This document shows positions 59,853 to 64,000 of a DNA stretch of 64,000 nucleotides, in pieces; position 1 is the stretch's first letter, and each line of letters starts with the position of its first letter. The translations under genes and the position numbers were made by a program. Below the pieces are notes generated by a model. The model saw only the letters and a program-made list of their open reading frames with translations, was not told the origin of the DNA and did not search any database. Source of the stretch: Pseudofrankia coriaricola (GTDB taxonomy: Bacteria > Actinomycetota > Actinomycetes > Frankiales > Frankiaceae); the NCBI RefSeq assembly GCF_001854805.1, contig NZ_MBLO01000125.1:195615-259614 (forward strand), given 5' to 3'.

Positions 59853-61694
59853 CTAGCCGTGCTCGTCGAGAGTCTGCGCACTGCTTTCACCGAGCCAACC
59901 CGCCAGCGCTTCCGGGTCAGGACCGGTCCCGGTGCGCTCGCCGATGTACAGGTGCAGCGCGCGAACTGTCTCGGGTCGAGCGACGAGGAGCGGTTGGCCT
60001 GCCGTACGCAGACCGCGGTGCGCGATCGCAAGCCCGGTCCAGGCCTCGATCCGCTCTGGCGTACGGGTAATTTCTCGCTGGTAGGCGCGGGTGGCCGCGA
60101 CATGGTCACCCGCCACCAGAAGCACGTCGGCCACGGTTGCACCAGGGAGGGCCGCGGCTAGAGCATCCCGCTTCCCGAGGTCGCGGCGCAGGGCGTCGAA
60201 GCGGTCCGGCTCCCGAAGTCGAAGATAGGCGAGCTCGAGGTGCGGCTCCGTGGCTTTACCGCGGCGGCCGCGACGGACTGTCGCCGGAGCTGTTCGCCCG
60301 TCGGGGCCAGGCTGGCCTGCCAACCACGCGTCCGCCGCCGCCGCGATCCACGTCTGGTCCGGGTGAATGTTGCGCAGCCGCCAGCTCGTCCAGTGCTCGG
60401 CACTGGCAACGCGCGCCAGCGCGAGCGGCAGCGCCGGCACCGCCTCGGCACACCACCGTTCGATGCTCGTCCGCATCCCGACCAGGAAGTCTCGGCCCAG
60501 CGCCGTCAGGAGGCTGGATTCATGCAGCCATCGAATCACCCGCCGGACGGCCTCACGCCAGCGCGCGAACTCGAAGTGCGCCAGCTGTGCGCCCGGCCCT
60601 TCGGCCGCCTGGCGGTAGACACCCCAGAATTCGGTCAGACCCAGGTAGGCGTACACCCCCTGGAACATTCCTGTGAGCGGGCGCGGGTCATAGCGCCACG
60701 GCGCGTAGTGAAGCTCGTCGTCCGACCCGCAGAGCCGGACCGCGTCCTGCAGGACAGCGAGTTTCGTGTGCTGCAGCTCATGGACCAGGGTGACGGCCAA
60801 GTCGAGCCCGTCCGTGGGCGGGATCATGCCGACGGCGCCGGGCGCGTCGGTTGAGGTGGCACTCAGCTTCCGCTTCTCTGGGCCAGGATCGAGCGGCACC
60901 AGGCAACGGACTCCCGCGGCGATCGCCTCGGCATGGTCCGGCAGGTACCGAACAAGCAGTTCCCATGCCTCGTCCAGCCGCGCCTTCCACACCGCGGCCT
61001 CGGTGGACGTCAGGCGGTCCGCGTTTCGGAGCCCGGCGAACCCACGGAAGGGGTCGACGTCATCAAGCGCAATCTCCAACGACCGTCCGTCTACAACGCA
61101 ACGGAGCTGCCGCAGAGGCAGCCACCGTGACCCGGCCACCGGACCCATTTCGTCTGATGCAACCGTCTCGTCGCCCACCGAGATCCTGAGTGTCTCTCCC
61201 GAGCCGTCGGCATGTGCCCGTCCCCACCCGTCCAGCATCTCGGTCCTGATGAGGCCGACGGTCGGGATCATCACCGATCCGTGGCTCACCCGGATCGTCG
61301 TCTCGAAGGGAAGGCCCGCCCGCCAGGCCGCCGCCGCCACCACAGCGCCGAAATGCCCGAGATCGGATTCCGCCGAGGATCGTTCGCCGGCGGGATCCAG
61401 CATCGTGCGCAGGCAGCGCATGATCCACCCACCGATCTGGGGATTCAGAAGCACATCGGCGACGGCGTCCGGGACAGCGCGGCGGGTCTCCGCCAACACG
61501 GCGAGGGCTTCCGCGAACCGGCCCGCGACGAAGACCTCCGGCGCGTGCTCCTGTGCTACCTCGGCGACCGTGTGCACGAGCAAGATCCGTCTACTCAGCT
61601 GCATCTTCCAGAGGGCGGCCAATGTCGAGGGCCCGCCGCCTCCGGCGGCCAGGGCGTCGAAGTCCGCCCTGAACAGGCGGTGCGTCTCGTTCAC
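59853..61694 (-). CDS. HExxH-motif protein (predicted peptide beta-hydroxylase) of the FxSxx-COOH system
   Basis: 613 residues. The motif VTLVHELQHTKL near residue 304 carries HExxH intact; the region before it (LVPLDPGPEKRKLSATSTDAPGAVGMIPPTD) is typical of this actinobacterial family. A TPR-like C-terminal tail follows (ATVADVLLVAGDHVAATRAYQREITRTPERIEAWTGLAIAH). In many genomes this domain is fused to FxsB, often with the motif lost; here it is a separate gene with the motif kept. Family members are now regarded as iron/2-oxoglutarate peptide hydroxylases rather than proteases (established naming, as I recall it). GTG overlaps the FxsB stop by 4 bp. Confidence 0.82.
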   Translation of the reverse strand: MNETHRLFRADFDALAAGGGGPSTLAALWKMQLSRRILLVHTVAEVAQEHAPEVFVAGRFAEALAVLAETRRAVPDAVADVLLNPQIGGWIMRCLRTMLDPAGERSSAESDLGHFGAVVAAAAWRAGLPFETTIRVSHGSVMIPTVGLIRTEMLDGWGRAHADGSGETLRISVGDETVASDEMGPVAGSRWLPLRQLRCVVDGRSLEIALDDVDPFRGFAGLRNADRLTSTEAAVWKARLDEAWELLVRYLPDHAEAIAAGVRCLVPLDPGPEKRKLSATSTDAPGAVGMIPPTDGLDLAVTLVHELQHTKLAVLQDAVRLCGSDDELHYAPWRYDPRPLTGMFQGVYAYLGLTEFWGVYRQAAEGPGAQLAHFEFARWREAVRRVIRWLHESSLLTALGRDFLVGMRTSIERWCAEAVPALPLALARVASAEHWTSWRLRNIHPDQTWIAAAADAWLAGQPGPDGRTAPATVRRGRRGKATEPHLELAYLRLREPDRFDALRRDLGKRDALAAALPGATVADVLLVAGDHVAATRAYQREITRTPERIEAWTGLAIAHRGLRTAGQPLLVARPETVRALHLYIGERTGTGPDPEALAGWLGESSAQTLDEHG

Positions 61695-62947
61695 TCGACC
61701 TGCCTTGAAAGCCGGGCCAGGTCAGCGTGGACGCGACGACGGATATGACGGATCAGCGCCAGCAGGTCCGGGCAGTAGACAGAAGGGTTGGCGAAGCCCG
61801 AGCCCGCGCGGTAGCGGTGTGGGTAATAGCCACCGCCGCACACGTCCCGGATCTCGCACCGGCGGCACTCGGCCGACAGCCCGGCCACACCCTGCTGTCG
61901 GGCAACGACGGCCGGGTGACCGAGGGCGAGGTCGAAAGGGCCGTCGGCTACGGTCAGGCCCGTCGCGGGGGCCCCTGGGTAGGCTGCCTTGAGGGCGTCG
62001 ACCTGCTCCAGCGCACCGTCCGTCTCGATGACGAGGACGCTGGAGGGAGTAAGGCCGATGTCCTCGGTGCCACTCCGTCCGCCGAGCAGCACATGAATGA
62101 TCTCGGAGAAAAGCCGGACATCGGTGGGTCGCCGCGGGGCTTCGTACCAGCGGTCGAACACCGGGATCAGCCAGTCCGCGTACGGGGTGCCGGGGTCGCC
62201 GGGCGTCCGGCCGGGAGGAGGCGCGCTCCACGTGCCGTGCGGGAGCATGAAGTCGACCGCGGGCGGTGCGTGGCGCAGCAGTTCCTCGTACACAGCGAGC
62301 GGGTCGTTCGCGGGGTCGACGACGCACAGCAGGCCGGCAAACAGCCCCCGGTGACGCTCGTTGCCGAGCAGCGCGAGCGCGGCCATGACCTGGGCATGGC
62401 TGCCTCTGCCGCTGGCGTATGTCCGGTGTCGGTCGTGCGCGGCGGCGGGGCCGTCCAGGCTGATCCCCACCCGGACACGATGCCGGTGCAGCACGGCCAG
62501 GATCTCGTCGTCCAGCAGCAGGCCATTGGTCTGCACGGTGACGTTCACGGACACCCGCCGGGGAACGGCCGCCCGCAGAATAGTCAGCGCCTCACCAAGC
62601 CACTCAGGCCCGGCCAGCATCGGCTCACCGCCGTGCAGGATTACCCGCACCGCGCGTAGCCCGTGAGTATTGGCATGTTCGCCGATCCGGTGGGCCGCCA
62701 CCGCGAGAACGTCGAGGGCCATCACGGTTGGCCGTTGCCGCCAGCTTTGGTCCGCCATCTCGTAGACATAGCAGTAGTCGCAGGAAAGATTACAGCGGCT
62801 CACGACCTTCAGAATGAACTGCTGAAAAGGTTCTGATCGCCGTTCAATTTCCCGCGGCGCACTGGCCGTGGGCCCCCCTGGAGACCATCCGGCCGCGCCT
62901 GCTGATGGTGTCCCGGGTCCCGTGAGCGGCACGGCCACGAGATGCAC
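61691..62947 (-). CDS. fxsB: radical SAM/SPASM peptide-modifying enzyme FxsB
   Basis: 418 residues. Radical-SAM cluster motif CNLSCDYCYVYEM (CxxxCxxC) near residue 53, GGEP in LHGGEPMLAG, and a C-terminal SPASM/auxiliary cysteine set (CRRCEIRDVCGGGYYPHRY ... YCPDLL). FxsB enzymes crosslink or otherwise modify the FxsA peptide. GTG start after a GGAAGAG-type site; 23 bp downstream of fxsA and overlapping the HExxH gene, so all three are one operon. Confidence 0.93.
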   Translation of the reverse strand: MHLVAVPLTGPGTPSAGAAGWSPGGPTASAPREIERRSEPFQQFILKVVSRCNLSCDYCYVYEMADQSWRQRPTVMALDVLAVAAHRIGEHANTHGLRAVRVILHGGEPMLAGPEWLGEALTILRAAVPRRVSVNVTVQTNGLLLDDEILAVLHRHRVRVGISLDGPAAAHDRHRTYASGRGSHAQVMAALALLGNERHRGLFAGLLCVVDPANDPLAVYEELLRHAPPAVDFMLPHGTWSAPPPGRTPGDPGTPYADWLIPVFDRWYEAPRRPTDVRLFSEIIHVLLGGRSGTEDIGLTPSSVLVIETDGALEQVDALKAAYPGAPATGLTVADGPFDLALGHPAVVARQQGVAGLSAECRRCEIRDVCGGGYYPHRYRAGSGFANPSVYCPDLLALIRHIRRRVHADLARLSRQVE

Positions 62948-62970
62948 CCTTTCTCTCTTCCAGCCGCCCT

Positions 62971-63168
62971 TCAGATGGACGACTTGAAACCAGCAATCGC
63001 GCTGGCTGGATCCCGGGCCTCCTGGAGTATCCGTCGCAGGGAATGCGCGAGCGCCGAATCCGGGGCCGACTCCCCGGCCTGCTCGGAAATTGTCGAGCTC
63101 AGACGCTCGAAGTCGACCTTTGTCAGGTCGACGAGATCCGTCACGATCTCCGGCGGAGACTCGTTCAC
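62971..63168 (-). CDS. fxsA: FxSxx-COOH precursor peptide FxsA
   Basis: 65-residue precursor ending AGFKSSI, which fits the F-x-S-x-x carboxyl-terminus that names the family. The leader (VNESPPEIVTDLVDLTKVDFERLSSTI) is acidic and helical. GTG 63,168 has AGGAGATC eight bases upstream; the longer frame to 63,270 adds Arg/Pro-rich residues. First gene of the minus-strand operon fxsA-fxsB-HExxH. Mature product and its role are unknown. Confidence 0.92.
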   Translation of the reverse strand: MNESPPEIVTDLVDLTKVDFERLSSTISEQAGESAPDSALAHSLRRILQEARDPASAIAGFKSSI

Positions 63169-64000
63169 CCGCGATCTCCTTCTGTTGCCTGCGGCGGTGG
63201 CCGGCCGGCCTGACGACGCAGGCCCGCAGACACGGGCTGGGCTCGTCATGACGAACGCTCCGATCGACACACTACCTGGTAGGAATTACGAGTGTCTGAT
63301 CTCGCTGGCAACCGCGCAACCATTACCGCGGTGCGCGGTGCGCGGTGCGCGGGTCGAGCCGGGGCTCCCGCGTGATCGTGGCCTGGCGGTTTTGCCAGGG
63401 GACGCCATGGAGATCGAGCACGGCCGTTGGGCAGTGTGGACGCGGCCGCCTTCACGACGATCGGGTAGCCGGCCTCGGCGTATCCGTGTTGATCACAGCG
63501 GCGCATAGGCCCGCAAGGTGACCGGAGGTCGGCGGTCCAAAGGAGAGGACGTTCTCGTGGAAACCGACGTCGCGCACGTCGTGGGCCATGTTGTCGAGCG
63601 TTCAAGGTAGCGGAGCGTGGGCAGCGGGCACGGAGAGCTGGCGGTCTCGACGAGGCAGCCGGTGATCGCGGAATCGACTGAAGATCCTTGAGGTCTGGGT
63701 CAATGGCCTGGTGGTGGGGGCGTCCGCTGGGCTGGTGGCGGTGACGCCGAGTGTGTGAGGTATCCGGATGGGGGCGGTCTGACCGCGCATGGGCGGGCTC
63801 GCCGGGAGCGGGTGCGGTTGCGGGCCGCCCAGAAGTTCGCCGCGGGGGCGTCCTGACCGGACGTGGCCCTGGTCCTCCGGGCCTCGGTGATGTCGGCGAA
63901 CCGGTGGCACCGCGCGTTCGAGGCGGGCGGGTCGAGGCGTCGGCGTCGGCGTCACGATGGGCGTAGCGCGCGGCGAGCCCGAGGCTGCCCACGTCTGTCA
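63169..64000. other. about 0.8 kb at the window end without a supported gene
   Basis: The fxsA promoter lies in the first part. Farther on both strands show only Arg/Pro/Gly-rich open frames; a short minus-strand piece (MRRCDQHGYAEAGYPIVVKAA, near 63,450) looks protein-like and could be a remnant. Nothing firm. Confidence 0.4.

Noticed and set aside
63246..63992. 248-residue minus-strand frame at the window end
   Set aside because: Arg/Pro/His-rich low complexity without start signal; only one short piece looks protein-like, too little for a gene call.

Overview
The window is GC-rich, densely coded actinobacterial DNA. Many genes start with GTG and many neighbours overlap by 4 bp. The gene mix (hydrogenase with hyp genes, LysX, CaiB/BaiF enzymes, FxSxx-COOH system, serine-recombinase element) fits Frankia or a close relative; that assignment is inference. 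I saw no rRNA, tRNA or CRISPR array.

Layout. (1) 1-8.8 kb: 3' end of a [NiFe]-hydrogenase operon: large-subunit C-terminus, a NifU-like protein, a DUF5947 protein, two very small proteins, then hypF-hypC-hypD-hypE. (2) 9.0-12.4 kb: lysX, a fused lysyl-tRNA synthetase/lysyl-phosphatidylglycerol synthase. (3) 12.5-25.1 kb: an acyl-CoA/CoA-transferase catabolic locus in two arms. One arm is SDR, ABC ATPase, double permease and TetR on +. The other is a minus-strand set (DUF35, thiolase, two CaiB/BaiF CoA-transferases, acyl-CoA dehydrogenase, NADP oxidoreductase, FAD protein) divergent from a lipoprotein solute-binding gene. The same palindrome (AACTGAA-N5-TTCAGTT) lies in the promoter region of both arms. 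Several catabolic genes here look internally deleted. (4) 25.1-31.5 kb: lysX remnant, VapBC toxin-antitoxin pair, secreted hydrolase, SnoaL-like protein with divergent TetR, VOC protein, and a truncated HxlR/quinone-oxidoreductase pair.

(5) 32,001-46,501: an integrated mobile element of about 14.5 kb, moved by a large serine recombinase. It splits an S-adenosylmethionine methyltransferase gene: the C-terminal part lies at 31,504-32,006 and the N-terminal part at 46,496-46,871. Joining the parts across a shared GGTCGT core restores one 290-codon frame. The element carries a FtsK/TraB-like DNA translocase, small membrane proteins, iteron-like repeats, an HATPase protein, an XRE-TPR regulator, an APH-like kinase, an excisionase-like HTH protein and a TIR-WD40 protein. 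The TIR-WD40 gene sits between two 27-bp att-like repeats, so it may be a separate tandem islet.

(6) 46.9-52.9 kb: LLM flavin oxidoreductase, membrane protein, NarL-type two-component pair, cutinase-like protein, an unknown protein. (7) 53.9-63.2 kb: an accessory island with a SIR2 plus STAND-ATPase/TPR gene pair (conflict-system architecture), then an FxSxx-COOH peptide-modification system: FxsT on +, converging on HExxH protein, radical-SAM FxsB and precursor FxsA on -. The last 0.8 kb has no gene I can support.
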